Source: JAWLDA01 sp041686855 (GTDB lineage: Bacteria > Bacillota > Limnochordia > DTU080 > RSA5). Taken from it: a stretch of 64,000 nt of DNA. The number at the start of each line of letters is the position of its first letter. The first letter of the stretch is position 1. Shown here one piece after another: positions 41,095 through 49,946 of the stretch. The stretch is taken from assembly GCA_041686855.1 (NCBI GenBank), contig JAWLDA010000002.1:248001-312000 (forward strand), read 5' to 3'. The notes beneath the pieces were generated by a model. That model made no database searches, had not been told where the DNA came from, and was given only the letters and a program-made list of their open reading frames with translations. The translations under genes and the position numbers were made by a program.

Positions 41095-42419
41095 GCATCG
41101 TTGGCGGCGGCCTCGCGGGTATCAGCGCCGCGCTGGCGTTACGGGACCGGGGCGCCTACCCCATCTTATTTGAGCGTTCGAGCTCCCTTGGCGGACGAGC
41201 CGGGTCGCACACAGACCGGGCCGGGCGCATCCTCGACGTCGGGCAGCACGTCTATCTGGGCTGCTGCACAGAGTATCGCGCTCTCCTCGCCAGGCTCGGC
41301 ACAACCAAACTGGCGCCTTTAGAGCGACGCACCGAGTTTGAACTTGTCGATGCTCCCACGGGACGAAGCGCGTACTTGCGCAGTGCACCGCTGCCGTATC
41401 CCCTTTCGTTGGCGGTAGGCATTATGCGCTACGCCCACCTCACTCTCGCCGAGCGGGTACACACACTCCGCCTCGTCCAAAAAGCCCGGCACGTATACAC
41501 CTCCGGCACGGCTCACGAAGTCACCTTCTCTGAGTGGTTGGTACATCAGGGGACCACCTCGCGCTGTATTGAGCTCTTGTGGGAGCCTCTGATTCTGGCC
41601 ACGCTAAACGCTAAGCCTGCCGAGGTGAGTGCACACAGCGCACTCATGGTGATCGCCGAGGGGTTGGCTGGTGGGGCTGAATCGGCCGCCGTGGGCATCC
41701 CTCGAGCCCCACTCTCGGAGCTGGTTGCCCCTACCGAGCAGGCGCTGACCAACGCCGGTGAGCTTCAACTCAAAGCCTCCGTGCGCTCCGTTACCTTACA
41801 CGGGGACCGCGCTGTCGGCGTCTCCCTGTCCGGGGGGATCGAGGTCGCTTGTGACGCCGTGATCATTGCCACCGCCCATTCCGATGTAGGCAGGCTGCTC
41901 TCGACACAGTGGGAGGGCCACCCCTACTTCGCCAACGTTTCAACGTTGACGACCGGGGCCATCGTCAATGTCCACCTCTGGTACGATACCCCGATCTTAC
42001 GTGCTCCCATGGTGGGTGTCTTGCGCTCACCGCTGCAGTGGCTCTTCAATCTGACGGTGCTTGCAGGGGAGCCCCCCGACCACGGGTGCCACATTGCCGT
42101 CTCCCTGAGTGGGGCGAACCCCTTGATGCCTTTGGCGCACTCTGAGTTGCAATCGTTGTGCGCCGCTGAGATCAAGCGCGTCTTTCCCGCGGCTCGCCGT
42201 GCCCGCCTCCAAGGCGGCGCTGTGCGCAAGATGCGGCATGCCACGTTTACGTGTAAACCCGGTGACGACGCCAGACGCCCCCACAACCGCACGCCCATTC
42301 GCAGACTTTACGTTGCAGGAGACTACACAAGCACCGGCTGGCCCTCGACCATGGAGAGCGCCGTGCGCAGCGGTCGACTCGCCGCCCTCTCTCTCCTTGA
42401 CGACCTCTCAAAAAGCTAA
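41076..42419 (+). CDS. hpnE: Hydroxysqualene dehydroxylase (FAD-dependent)
   Basis: 447 residues. The dinucleotide motif is VGIVGGGLAGISAALAL at the very N-terminus, followed by FERSSSLGGRAGS. A C-terminal FAD motif, RLYVAGDYTSTGWPSTMESAVRSG in part (VAGDYTSTG), closes the protein. HpnE reduces hydroxysqualene to squalene. The ATG overlaps hpnD by 19 bases with GAGG upstream. The squalene-hopene cyclase is not in the window. Confidence 0.88.
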   Translation: MEKPIVGIVGGGLAGISAALALRDRGAYPILFERSSSLGGRAGSHTDRAGRILDVGQHVYLGCCTEYRALLARLGTTKLAPLERRTEFELVDAPTGRSAYLRSAPLPYPLSLAVGIMRYAHLTLAERVHTLRLVQKARHVYTSGTAHEVTFSEWLVHQGTTSRCIELLWEPLILATLNAKPAEVSAHSALMVIAEGLAGGAESAAVGIPRAPLSELVAPTEQALTNAGELQLKASVRSVTLHGDRAVGVSLSGGIEVACDAVIIATAHSDVGRLLSTQWEGHPYFANVSTLTTGAIVNVHLWYDTPILRAPMVGVLRSPLQWLFNLTVLAGEPPDHGCHIAVSLSGANPLMPLAHSELQSLCAAEIKRVFPAARRARLQGGAVRKMRHATFTCKPGDDARRPHNRTPIRRLYVAGDYTSTGWPSTMESAVRSGRLAALSLLDDLSKS

Positions 42420-42457
42420 CGCCCTGGTCCAACAGCCCTGAATCTTGGGGAAAGTCG

Positions 42458-42463
42458 TATAAT
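42458..42463 (+). promoter_or_regulatory. Candidate -10 box of the cta operon
   Basis: A TATAAT hexamer lies 73 bases before the ctaC ATG in the gap after hpnE. No good -35 hexamer is seen at 16-18 bp, so an activator or another sigma factor may be involved. Confidence 0.4.
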
Positions 42464-42535
42464 AATAGTCCTCCTTCGGCAAGGATACTTCACGAGTTTC
42501 CAATGCGCTCCTTACTTGCCGTGGGAGGTACACCC

Positions 42536-43636
42536 ATGCACGCAAAGCTTAGGTCGACTATCCGCAAAGCGGCGACTGCCCTCATCGTGGCCGTCGGCTT
42601 ATCGGGTTGCGAGTTTACCCGCACCCCTCAATCGTTCTTGGCGCCAGAGGGCGTGGTGGCCAGGATGCAGTCGGAGCTCTTTATGCTCTCCGTGTGGCTG
42701 ATGGGTGGAATCCTCATCGTCGTCACGGCGCTGCTCGTTTACGCGCTTTGGCGGTTCCGTGATAGGCAGGGTCGCGAGCTGCCGTTTCAAAACCCGGGGA
42801 ACCACCGCTTCGAATTGGTTTGGACCATCGTCCCGACCGTCCTCGTCATCCTCTTGGCGGTGCCCTCCGTCCGTACGGCATACACGCTGGCCACCCCACC
42901 CCCAGAAGATGAGACTCTCGTTGTCGACGTGACTGGCTATCAGTTTTGGTGGAAGTTTGAGTATCCGCAGCTGGGCATTGTGACAGCCAACGAGTTACAC
43001 GTACCGGCGAATCGACCGGTTCAATTCACACTGCGCTCTGCTGATGTCATCCACAGCTTTTGGTTCCCTCGACTCGCCGGGAAAATGGACGTGAATCCGG
43101 GCAAGGTGACCACCGTTTGGTGGACCGCGGATCGTGAAGGTGTCTATCTGGGACAGTGCGCGGAGTACTGCGGTACCTCGCACGCCAACATGCGGCTTAG
43201 AGCGACGGCTCACAGTGAATCGGAGTTCGAAGCATGGGTCCAAAGTATGAAGGCGGCGCAAGAGCGCACACCACCTGAGAGTACGATCTCCGCGATGGCC
43301 TCAACGGGCCCAATAAGAGCGCAGGCTCAACCGGGCGGCGCAGTAAGCCCTGACGAGGAGTTGATCGACCGAGGTCGAGAGATCTTTGCCTCGAGCGCGT
43401 GCGCTGCCTGCCATACCCTGGCCGATGCCGGAACATCGGGCGACGTCGGTCCCAACTTGAACAACTTTGGCGCGCGAGAGACATTGGCCGCCGGGATCTA
43501 CGAGAACACACCGGAGAATCTGAAGCGTTGGATCACAAGAACCCAGGAGATGAAGCCGGGCGTGATTATGCCGGCCCTGCCCTTCTCAGAAGAGGATCTC
43601 GAGGCGCTTACCACTTATTTGCTCAGCTTAAAGTGA
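42536..43636 (+). CDS. ctaC: Cytochrome c oxidase subunit II with fused cytochrome c (caa3)
   Basis: 366 residues. A lipoprotein signal ends at VGLSGC near residue 25. Two transmembrane helices follow, then the CuA cupredoxin domain with GQCAEYCGTSHANM near residue 210 (both Cys, Glu, His, Met ligands). The C-terminal 95 residues are a cytochrome c with heme site SACAACHTL and Met ligand near MPALPF. This defines a caa3-type oxidase that takes electrons through its own heme c. GGGAGG lies seven bases ahead of ATG 42536. First gene of the operon. Confidence 0.95.
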   Translation: MHAKLRSTIRKAATALIVAVGLSGCEFTRTPQSFLAPEGVVARMQSELFMLSVWLMGGILIVVTALLVYALWRFRDRQGRELPFQNPGNHRFELVWTIVPTVLVILLAVPSVRTAYTLATPPPEDETLVVDVTGYQFWWKFEYPQLGIVTANELHVPANRPVQFTLRSADVIHSFWFPRLAGKMDVNPGKVTTVWWTADREGVYLGQCAEYCGTSHANMRLRATAHSESEFEAWVQSMKAAQERTPPESTISAMASTGPIRAQAQPGGAVSPDEELIDRGREIFASSACAACHTLADAGTSGDVGPNLNNFGARETLAAGIYENTPENLKRWITRTQEMKPGVIMPALPFSEEDLEALTTYLLSLK

Positions 43637-43719
43637 CGGCCGGTGATCCACGTATCCGGAGCTCGTTAAGGAGCCCGTTCAGTAAGGCGCGACTACGACA
43701 GCCGAGGTGAACCCTGACG

Positions 43720-45588
43720 ATGGCATTCGCTCGCCCCCAAAGCGACGACGGTTTCTGGGGATGGATCGCAACCGTCGATCATAAAAAGATCGGAATCATG
43801 TACTTTGTCGCTTCTTTCATTAACCTCCTGATCGGTGGGCTCGAAGCGCTCCTCCTACGGTTACAGATCGCACAGCCCCGACTGTCGATCATCAATCCTG
43901 ACCTCTTCAACGAGCTCTTCACAATGCACGGGACCACTATGATCTTCCTGGCGTTGATGCCGATGGCGGCCGCCTTCTTCAACTACCTCGTCCCCCTCAT
44001 GATTGGTGCCCGGGACGTGGCATTTCCCAGGATCAACGCATTCGGGCTGTGGCTCTTTGTCCTCGGGAGCGTCTTTCTACACAGCAGTTGGGTCCTCGGA
44101 GCCGCGCCCAATTCCGGATGGTTCGCGTACGCCCCCCTAAGCGGAATGCAGTTCAACAACGGTCCCAACATGGATTTCTACGTCTTTGGACTGCAATTGT
44201 TGGGGATCAGTTCGGTGATGACCGGGTTAAACTTTCTAGTGACAATTCTAAACATGCGGGCGCCCGGTATGTCGATGATGCAGATGCCGGTTTTTGTGTG
44301 GGCGGCGCTCGTCACCGCTTTCCTCCTCATCTTTGCGCTCCCCTCAATCACCGTCGCCAGCTTTATGTTGATGTTTGACCGTCTCTTCGGCACAAACTTC
44401 TTTGTGGCACAGGCTGGGGCCGACATTCACCTCTGGCAACACCTCTTTTGGATCTTTGGCCATCCTGAAGTGTACATTCTGGTCATTCCATCCATGGGTG
44501 TGATCTCCGAGGTGTTGCCGGTCTTCTCTCGGAAGCCGCTTTTCGGTTACACAGCGGTGGTCCTGTCCACGGTGTTAATCGGTTTCGTTGGTTTTGGCAC
44601 TTGGGCGCACCATATGTTCACCAGTGGCTTCGGTCCTACTGTCGCGAGCATCTTCTCCGTGAGCACCATGTTGGTCGCCATTCCAACGGGTGTGAAGATC
44701 CTCAATTGGTTAGCTACCTTGTGGGGCGGCGCCGTCCGATTCACCACGGCGTCCCTCTTTGCCATCAGCTTCTTGTTCCTCTTCACCATAGGTGGGTTAA
44801 GTGGCGTCATGCATGCGGCGGCACCCTCCGATACCCAACAGCACGACACCTACTTTATCGTAGCGCACCTCCACTATGTGTTGATTGGAGGAACACTGGT
44901 CGGCTTCTTGTCCGCGATCTACTACTGGTTTCCGAAAGTGACGGGTCGTAAAATGAGTGAGCGCCTGGGCAAGTTCCACTTCTGGCTCTTCTTCATTTTC
45001 TTTAACGTCACGTTCTTCCCGCAGCACTTCCTCGGGATCGCCGGGATGCCGCGGCGCATCTACACCTACGAGCCCGGCCTCGGTTTTGGTACGTGGAACC
45101 TAGTCTCCACCATCGGCGCCTGGGGACTTGGGCTCTCGTTCGTCTTGCTGGCCTACAATATGATTCAAGGCGTACGCACCGGCGAGCGCGTCGACAACGA
45201 TCCATGGGACGGGCGGACGCTCGAGTGGTCGATCTCTTCGCCTCCACCTCATTACAACTTTGCGACACTGCCACGGGTCACAGCGCGCGACGCGTGGTGG
45301 GCCGAGAAGCATCCGGAGCTCGGGCAACCTGACGGTCCCAAGACAGTCGTCGACGAGAGCGATCATCCAAGCGACGGCGACTTGATCCATCTGCCGGGTC
45401 CTTCGTACTTTCCGGCTCTGGCCGCTCTTGGGTTGTTTATCACATCCTACGGAGGTACCTACCGCTCTCTCACCATCTCGGTGATCGGCTTACTCCTTAC
45501 CATTGTCTCGATCTTTTCGTGGGCCTTTGAAGGTGTGGGCGGAACCCATGTCGATCCCAGTTCGGGCAAGGAGGTTGGACACTCGTGA
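43720..45588 (+). CDS. ctaD: Cytochrome c oxidase subunit I
   Basis: 622 residues with at least twelve membrane helices. The heme a ligand is in FTMHGTTMIFL near residue 70. WIFGHPEVYILVIPSMG near residue 245 carries the CuB His, the proton-channel Glu and the cross-linked Tyr, so it is A1-type. WAHHMF near 297 has two further CuB His residues, and HDTYFIVAHLHYV near 380 the heme ligands. The long C-terminus after residue 520 is usual for Bacillus caa3. GAGGTG precedes the ATG. Confidence 0.96.
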   Translation: MAFARPQSDDGFWGWIATVDHKKIGIMYFVASFINLLIGGLEALLLRLQIAQPRLSIINPDLFNELFTMHGTTMIFLALMPMAAAFFNYLVPLMIGARDVAFPRINAFGLWLFVLGSVFLHSSWVLGAAPNSGWFAYAPLSGMQFNNGPNMDFYVFGLQLLGISSVMTGLNFLVTILNMRAPGMSMMQMPVFVWAALVTAFLLIFALPSITVASFMLMFDRLFGTNFFVAQAGADIHLWQHLFWIFGHPEVYILVIPSMGVISEVLPVFSRKPLFGYTAVVLSTVLIGFVGFGTWAHHMFTSGFGPTVASIFSVSTMLVAIPTGVKILNWLATLWGGAVRFTTASLFAISFLFLFTIGGLSGVMHAAAPSDTQQHDTYFIVAHLHYVLIGGTLVGFLSAIYYWFPKVTGRKMSERLGKFHFWLFFIFFNVTFFPQHFLGIAGMPRRIYTYEPGLGFGTWNLVSTIGAWGLGLSFVLLAYNMIQGVRTGERVDNDPWDGRTLEWSISSPPPHYNFATLPRVTARDAWWAEKHPELGQPDGPKTVVDESDHPSDGDLIHLPGPSYFPALAALGLFITSYGGTYRSLTISVIGLLLTIVSIFSWAFEGVGGTHVDPSSGKEVGHS

Positions 45589-46187
45589 GCGCCACCCATG
45601 ACGAGCAAGTCTTCACCAACACCGGCATCAGCAACCGCAAGTTGGCCTTTTGGTTCTTTATCGCTTCAGAGACGATGTTCTTCGGCGCACTCCTGGTCAC
45701 GTACACCATGTACGCCTATCGCGCGCCGACAGGGCCCACTCCCCAGGAGCTTTTCAACATCCCGCTGACGACCATCAGCACCTTTAACCTCCTCATGAGC
45801 AGTCTCGCCATGGTGCTGGCGGTCCACGCGCTCGAGCGGGGACAGATCCAAAAGATGCGCTTGTGGCTCTGCGTCACTATCGTACTCGGGTTGGGTTTCC
45901 TCGGCTTTCAAGTGTATGAGTTTAGCCACTTTTACCACCAGGGCTTAACCCTTTCCGGCAGCCTTTTTGGCACATCCTTTTACGTCTTGACCGGATTTCA
46001 CGGCACCCACGTGGCCGTAGGGGTCCTTTGGCTCGTCAGCCTCTTGATCTTCTCACTGCGCGGAGGGCTGAATGAGAAGCGCAGCCTCGACCTCGAGATC
46101 GCGGGACTCTTTTGGCATTTTGTAGATATCGTCTGGATCGTCCTCTTTACCGTGGTCTACCTGGTGGAAGGTGTCCGGGCGCTTTGA
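45585..46187 (+). CDS. ctaE: Cytochrome c oxidase subunit III
   Basis: 200 residues with five hydrophobic helices, typical of the shorter Bacillus-type subunit III. Conserved pieces are KLAFWFFIASETMFFGALL near residue 20 and TGFHGTHVAVGVLWL near 140, and FWHFVDIVWIVLF near 180. It stabilises subunit I and its proton uptake. The GTG start overlaps the ctaD stop as GTGA. Its final codons form the first unit of the 11-bp tandem repeat. Confidence 0.95.
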   Translation: MSATHDEQVFTNTGISNRKLAFWFFIASETMFFGALLVTYTMYAYRAPTGPTPQELFNIPLTTISTFNLLMSSLAMVLAVHALERGQIQKMRLWLCVTIVLGLGFLGFQVYEFSHFYHQGLTLSGSLFGTSFYVLTGFHGTHVAVGVLWLVSLLIFSLRGGLNEKRSLDLEIAGLFWHFVDIVWIVLFTVVYLVEGVRAL

Positions 46188-46222
46188 TGGCGCTTTGATG
46201 GCGCTTTGATGGCGCTTTGATA
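46179..46222 (+). repeat. Four tandem copies of an 11-bp unit at the ctaE stop
   Basis: GCGCTTTGATG occurs at 46179, 46190 and 46201, with GCGCTTTGATA at 46212. The first copy supplies the last sense codons and stop of ctaE. Because 11 is not a multiple of three, the TGA recurs in all three frames. Confidence 0.95.
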
Positions 46223-46258
46223 TAGAGCGTGTCGTTATCTTTTAAGGAGTGAACGCGG

Positions 46259-46552
46259 TTGGCGACGCCAGCATCCAACACAACCTACGTACGCATAGGC
46301 CTCATCCTCGCGGTCGTGACACTGATCGAGTTCGGCATTCTCTACGTGCCCGCGTTAAAGAGCGTCGCGATTCTACTCCTGTTGGCCTTGTCGATCGCGA
46401 AGTTCGTCCTCGTTGTCCAGTACTTCATGCATTTGCGTTACGAACGTCGTATTCTAGGATGGGTCTTTTTGACGGGACTCATCTTATCAATTGTCTTGTG
46501 GTACGCGCTCTGGGCGATCATGTACTATCGAATTCCGTCGACGACTCCGTAA
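46259..46552 (+). CDS. ctaF: Cytochrome c oxidase subunit IV
   Basis: 97 residues with three transmembrane helices (residues about 13-30, 35-53, 65-88) and the KFVLVVQYFMHLRYE segment of the bacterial COX4 family. A small accessory subunit of caa3 oxidase. TTG 46259 lies nine bases after AAGGAG. It follows ctaE after the repeat region. Confidence 0.92.
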   Translation: MATPASNTTYVRIGLILAVVTLIEFGILYVPALKSVAILLLLALSIAKFVLVVQYFMHLRYERRILGWVFLTGLILSIVLWYALWAIMYYRIPSTTP

Positions 46553-46579
46553 GGTACGGTCGACAGGGGAGGGGGAATT

Positions 46580-47386
46580 TTGGCGGGAATGCAGCGACAC
46601 ACCGTCGGATGGGGGTTTCTAGATCCGTCTCTGTGGACCACACTCGAGCATATCTCTCTTGTGCTGTTAATCGGTATCGGCTTTACCGGTTACCGTGGTC
46701 TGTTGCATGGTTACCGGTTGAGTGGACAGGAGCGGCGCCGACACACGATGTGGTTCCTCGCCGCACTTGTGGGGCTTTACTTGGCGGAGAGTCCGCCCCT
46801 CCACGTGGCGGCGGAGGGGTACCTTCTCTCCGCTCACATGATACAACACTTACTCTTTATCATCGTGATTCCCGTGGGAATCCTTCTTGGCCTACCACCG
46901 GCGCTCTGGGACCAGCTTGTGGGGAGGGGAACACCGGCACGGCTGGCAGCCTTCCTCACGCATCCGGCGACGGCCTTCCTTGCCTTCAGCTTTGTTTACA
47001 ACGTCTGGCACGTTCCGGCATTTTACGAACTCGCCTTGCGAGTCCACTGGATTCACGGATGGGAGCACGTCACTTTCTTGACCGGGGCGCTTCTCATGTG
47101 GTGGCCACTACTGCATCCAGCACAGAGGATCGGGCAGACGAGCTCACCCGTGAAGCTCCTCTACCTCTTTGGCCTCTCCGCCAGTCAACTTGCGATCGTG
47201 GGTCCTCTGGTCTTTTTGGACCAACCGGCGTACGCTTTTTACGCCGCGGCGCCACGCCTCTTTGGCGTCTCACTCATCGAGGATCAGCAGTTGGCCGGCA
47301 TCTTAATGAAGATGCCGACCCTTCTCCTCTTTGGAGCGCTTTTTTGCTATCACTTTCTCGCATGGGCCCGTTCCGAAGAAAACTGA
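46580..47386 (+). CDS. ctaG: Cytochrome c oxidase assembly factor CtaG
   Basis: 268 residues with about seven transmembrane helices and the caa3_CtaG signature: SAHMIQHLLFIIVIPVGILLG near residue 88 (in part) and conserved histidines in NVWHVPAFYE near residue 138 and HGWEHVTFL. It is needed for formation of active caa3 oxidase, probably copper delivery. Starts at TTG 46580 after GGGAGGGGG. Its TGA stop abuts the stop of the opposing MoaD-like gene with no base between. Confidence 0.93.
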   Translation: MAGMQRHTVGWGFLDPSLWTTLEHISLVLLIGIGFTGYRGLLHGYRLSGQERRRHTMWFLAALVGLYLAESPPLHVAAEGYLLSAHMIQHLLFIIVIPVGILLGLPPALWDQLVGRGTPARLAAFLTHPATAFLAFSFVYNVWHVPAFYELALRVHWIHGWEHVTFLTGALLMWWPLLHPAQRIGQTSSPVKLLYLFGLSASQLAIVGPLVFLDQPAYAFYAAAPRLFGVSLIEDQQLAGILMKMPTLLLFGALFCYHFLAWARSEEN

Positions 47387-47659
47387 TCAACCACCACTCA
47401 ATGCAGGAACGATGACGATCTCGGCATCCTCGCTCACCTGGGCGTAGAGCCCTTGACTCGCTCGCACTTCGATCCCGTCGACAAAGAGCGCCAAGTAGTG
47501 GTGAAGTTGATCCTTGTCGTAGAAGAGCTTAGAACCCAGCTCAGGAAATTGCGCTACGAGACCGTGCATCACGGCGCGCACCGTGCCGCCGGGGACATGG
47601 ACGGCCTCCACGCCCCCGGTGGCCGAGCGCATGACGCTCGGTATGATTACCGTCGCCAT
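47387..47659 (-). CDS. MoaD/ThiS-like sulfur carrier
   Basis: 90 residues of beta-grasp fold ending in the diglycine ALSGG required for adenylation and sulfur transfer. DGIEVR near residue 62 and AEIVIVPALSGG at the end match MoaD. It starts seven bases after the stop of the hydroxylase Mo subunit, so it belongs to that operon and probably supplies sulfur for molybdopterin, or acts in another thiolation path. It is the last gene of the run, convergent with ctaG. Confidence 0.85.
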   Translation of the reverse strand: MATVIIPSVMRSATGGVEAVHVPGGTVRAVMHGLVAQFPELGSKLFYDKDQLHHYLALFVDGIEVRASQGLYAQVSEDAEIVIVPALSGG

Positions 47660-47666
47660 TGGCTGA

Positions 47667-49946
47667 TCAGCCCGCCTGTGACGTCTCGCTGACCTGTTCT
47701 TGTTGCGCAGTCTGTAGTGTTCGCCACACGCACTCCGGCTTCATCGGCAACTCGGTCATGCGCACGCCGACGGCTCGGTAGATGGCATTGGCGATCGCCC
47801 CAGGAGGCGGCACAATGCAAACTTCACCAACCCCTCGTACGCCGTAGGGTCCGTCCGATGCCGGCACCTCGACGAGATGAGTGTCGATCATCGGCAGGTC
47901 GAGAGCAGTAGGCATGCGGTAATCGAGGAAGCTGGGGTTGAGCATGTGACCGTCCTTAAACGCGTACTCCTCACTCAAGCCCCAACCAATGCCTTGCACC
48001 GCGCCGCCTTGGAGTTGCCCTTCCACGAAGGCAGGGTGAATCGCTTTGCCCACGTCTTGAAACTGGGTCCAACGCAAGATTTGCACTTTGCCGGTCTCGG
48101 GATCTACCTTGACGTCGGCCAGGCTCGCGCCGAAAGCAGGGGCGCGCTGAAGGCTGCCGGAGACGCCTCGCGCCTCAAAGGGACCGCCGGTCTTGCCCAA
48201 CTGCTTGATCACGTCCTGAATCCGAATCTCTTTGGCCGCTCCGGCCCGGAAGATTCCGCCGGAGAACGTGACGGCCGCCTCGTCCACCTCGAGCAGGATC
48301 GCAGCCCGTGACTTAAGCTCATTCAAAGCATCTTTGCAGGCTCGATACACTGCGACACCCGTCGCATACGTCACACGGCTGCCGCCTGTTCCATCGTTGT
48401 ACCCCAACGACTCGGTATCCGAGACCTGCGGCCGCACCTCTGAGAGGTCGAGGCCGAGCTCTTCCGCCGCAATCATCGCCATCGAGGCACGCGAACCGCC
48501 AATGTCGGTGGAGCCTTCGATGAGGTTCACTGTCCCGTCCGGATTAAAGTTGAGATGCACGGTCGACGTGCCACTGCCGTTGGTCCAAAATCCGCATGCG
48601 ACACCCCGTCCGACAAACTCGCCCTCCAGCGGGGCCGTGTAGTGGGGATGCTCCTTAATCGCCTGGAGCAACTCCTTAAAGCCGATGCTGTTGTAGGCGA
48701 CCCCGTTGGTCATGCGATCCCCGGGTCCGACGGCGTTTTTCAGCCTTAGATCGATCGGATCCATTCCCAGCTCGACAGCGATCTCGTCCACGACGCTCTC
48801 GACAGCCATACCCATCGGTGTGCCACCGGGCGCCCGGTACGCTTTCACACGGGGGTGGTTGGTCACCACGTCGTACCCATCTATCTTTAGGTGGGGAATC
48901 GTATACGGTGAGAGCCCCGTGAGGCAGGCCGCACCAACCGGCGAGCCCGGAAAGGCTCCCGCGTCGTAGGCAATGAACGCCTCAGCTGCGACAATGCTAC
49001 CGTCACGTTTGGCGCCCATTTTGAGACGAATGTAGCCTCCGGAGCCTGGGCCCGTCGCTTGGAACACTTCCGAGCGCTTCATCACAGCCTTCACAGGCCG
49101 ACCTGTCTTCCGCGAAAGAACCGCGGCAACCGGCGCGACGTACGGGGTGAACTTGCCTCCGAACCCTCCTCCGATCTCCGTCGGAATCACGCGAATGCGT
49201 CCCTCCGGCATGTCGAGAATCGTAGCCATCTGCGTCCGGATCTGCCACGCGCCCTGCGTACTCGTCCACACCGTGAGCCGCCCGTCGGGGCTAGCTTGCA
49301 CCGTGGCCGCCTGAGGTTCGATGTACCCTTGGTGGACCATCTGCGTGTTAAACTCGCGCTCGACGATCACTTCCGCCTCGGCAAACCCCTTCTCGATCTC
49401 TCCGCGGGATTGCTGAATGTGCTTGGCGATGTTTGACGGCCGCTTCTCCTCGCCCGTCAAGCGCTCGGTATATAGATCGCCGTGCAGGAGTGGCGCCTCA
49501 GGTTTCATCGCGTCAAGCACGTCGTCGACAGCTGGGAGAGGCTCATACTCCACCTCGATCAGACCTACCGCCTCGGCGGCGACCGCCGGACTCGTAGCCG
49601 CCACCGCGGCCACGGGCTGACCCTTGTAGTACACTTTGTGGTTGGCCATCGAGAGTGCCGTCATGAAACGGGCGGAGATGGTCTCTTCGCCTGAGTCAAT
49701 CGCCTCATCGGAGGTGACGGTCGGAAAGTCCGCTCCTGTGCACACGGCTTCGACACCCGGAAACGCTTCCGCTTTACTCGTGTCGATGCGCTTGATCACT
49801 GCGTGCGGGTGCGGACTGCGCAACACCTTGGCGTACAACATCCCCGGCAGAAAGGTGTCCGCGCCGTACTGGTCCTTACCCGTCACTTTGCCGTACCCGT
49901 CCGGACGAATCGGCCGGGTCCCTATCACGCGGTAGTTGGAGGCCAC
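47667..49946 (-). CDS. Molybdenum hydroxylase large (Mo-binding) subunit
   Basis: 759 residues of the xanthine dehydrogenase/aldehyde oxidase family. RPDGYGKVTGKDQYGAD opens the first domain; EIGGGFGGKFTPYVAPVA near residue 255, VKAYRAPGGTPMGMAVES near 365 and GVRGVGEVCIVPPPGAIANAI near 710 (in part) mark the cofactor and active-site regions, including the final catalytic Glu. The active-site loop reads AYRAPGG, not the AYxCSFR of form I CO dehydrogenase, so CO is unlikely. Substrate unknown. The GTG start shares a base with the Fe-S subunit stop (TAGTG). Confidence 0.9.
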   Translation of the reverse strand: MASNYRVIGTRPIRPDGYGKVTGKDQYGADTFLPGMLYAKVLRSPHPHAVIKRIDTSKAEAFPGVEAVCTGADFPTVTSDEAIDSGEETISARFMTALSMANHKVYYKGQPVAAVAATSPAVAAEAVGLIEVEYEPLPAVDDVLDAMKPEAPLLHGDLYTERLTGEEKRPSNIAKHIQQSRGEIEKGFAEAEVIVEREFNTQMVHQGYIEPQAATVQASPDGRLTVWTSTQGAWQIRTQMATILDMPEGRIRVIPTEIGGGFGGKFTPYVAPVAAVLSRKTGRPVKAVMKRSEVFQATGPGSGGYIRLKMGAKRDGSIVAAEAFIAYDAGAFPGSPVGAACLTGLSPYTIPHLKIDGYDVVTNHPRVKAYRAPGGTPMGMAVESVVDEIAVELGMDPIDLRLKNAVGPGDRMTNGVAYNSIGFKELLQAIKEHPHYTAPLEGEFVGRGVACGFWTNGSGTSTVHLNFNPDGTVNLIEGSTDIGGSRASMAMIAAEELGLDLSEVRPQVSDTESLGYNDGTGGSRVTYATGVAVYRACKDALNELKSRAAILLEVDEAAVTFSGGIFRAGAAKEIRIQDVIKQLGKTGGPFEARGVSGSLQRAPAFGASLADVKVDPETGKVQILRWTQFQDVGKAIHPAFVEGQLQGGAVQGIGWGLSEEYAFKDGHMLNPSFLDYRMPTALDLPMIDTHLVEVPASDGPYGVRGVGEVCIVPPPGAIANAIYRAVGVRMTELPMKPECVWRTLQTAQQEQVSETSQAG

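Noticed and set aside
39341..42419. Carotenoid crtB and crtI genes
   Set aside because: Two synthase-like genes in tandem plus a FAD desaturase-like gene with HpnC-like LPRRLR start fit hpnCDE better than a carotenoid set.
46249..47415. 388-codon plus frame overlapping ctaF and ctaG
   Set aside because: It is rich in Arg and Ser and without hydrophobic structure, while the other frame gives typical ctaF and ctaG proteins with ribosome sites.
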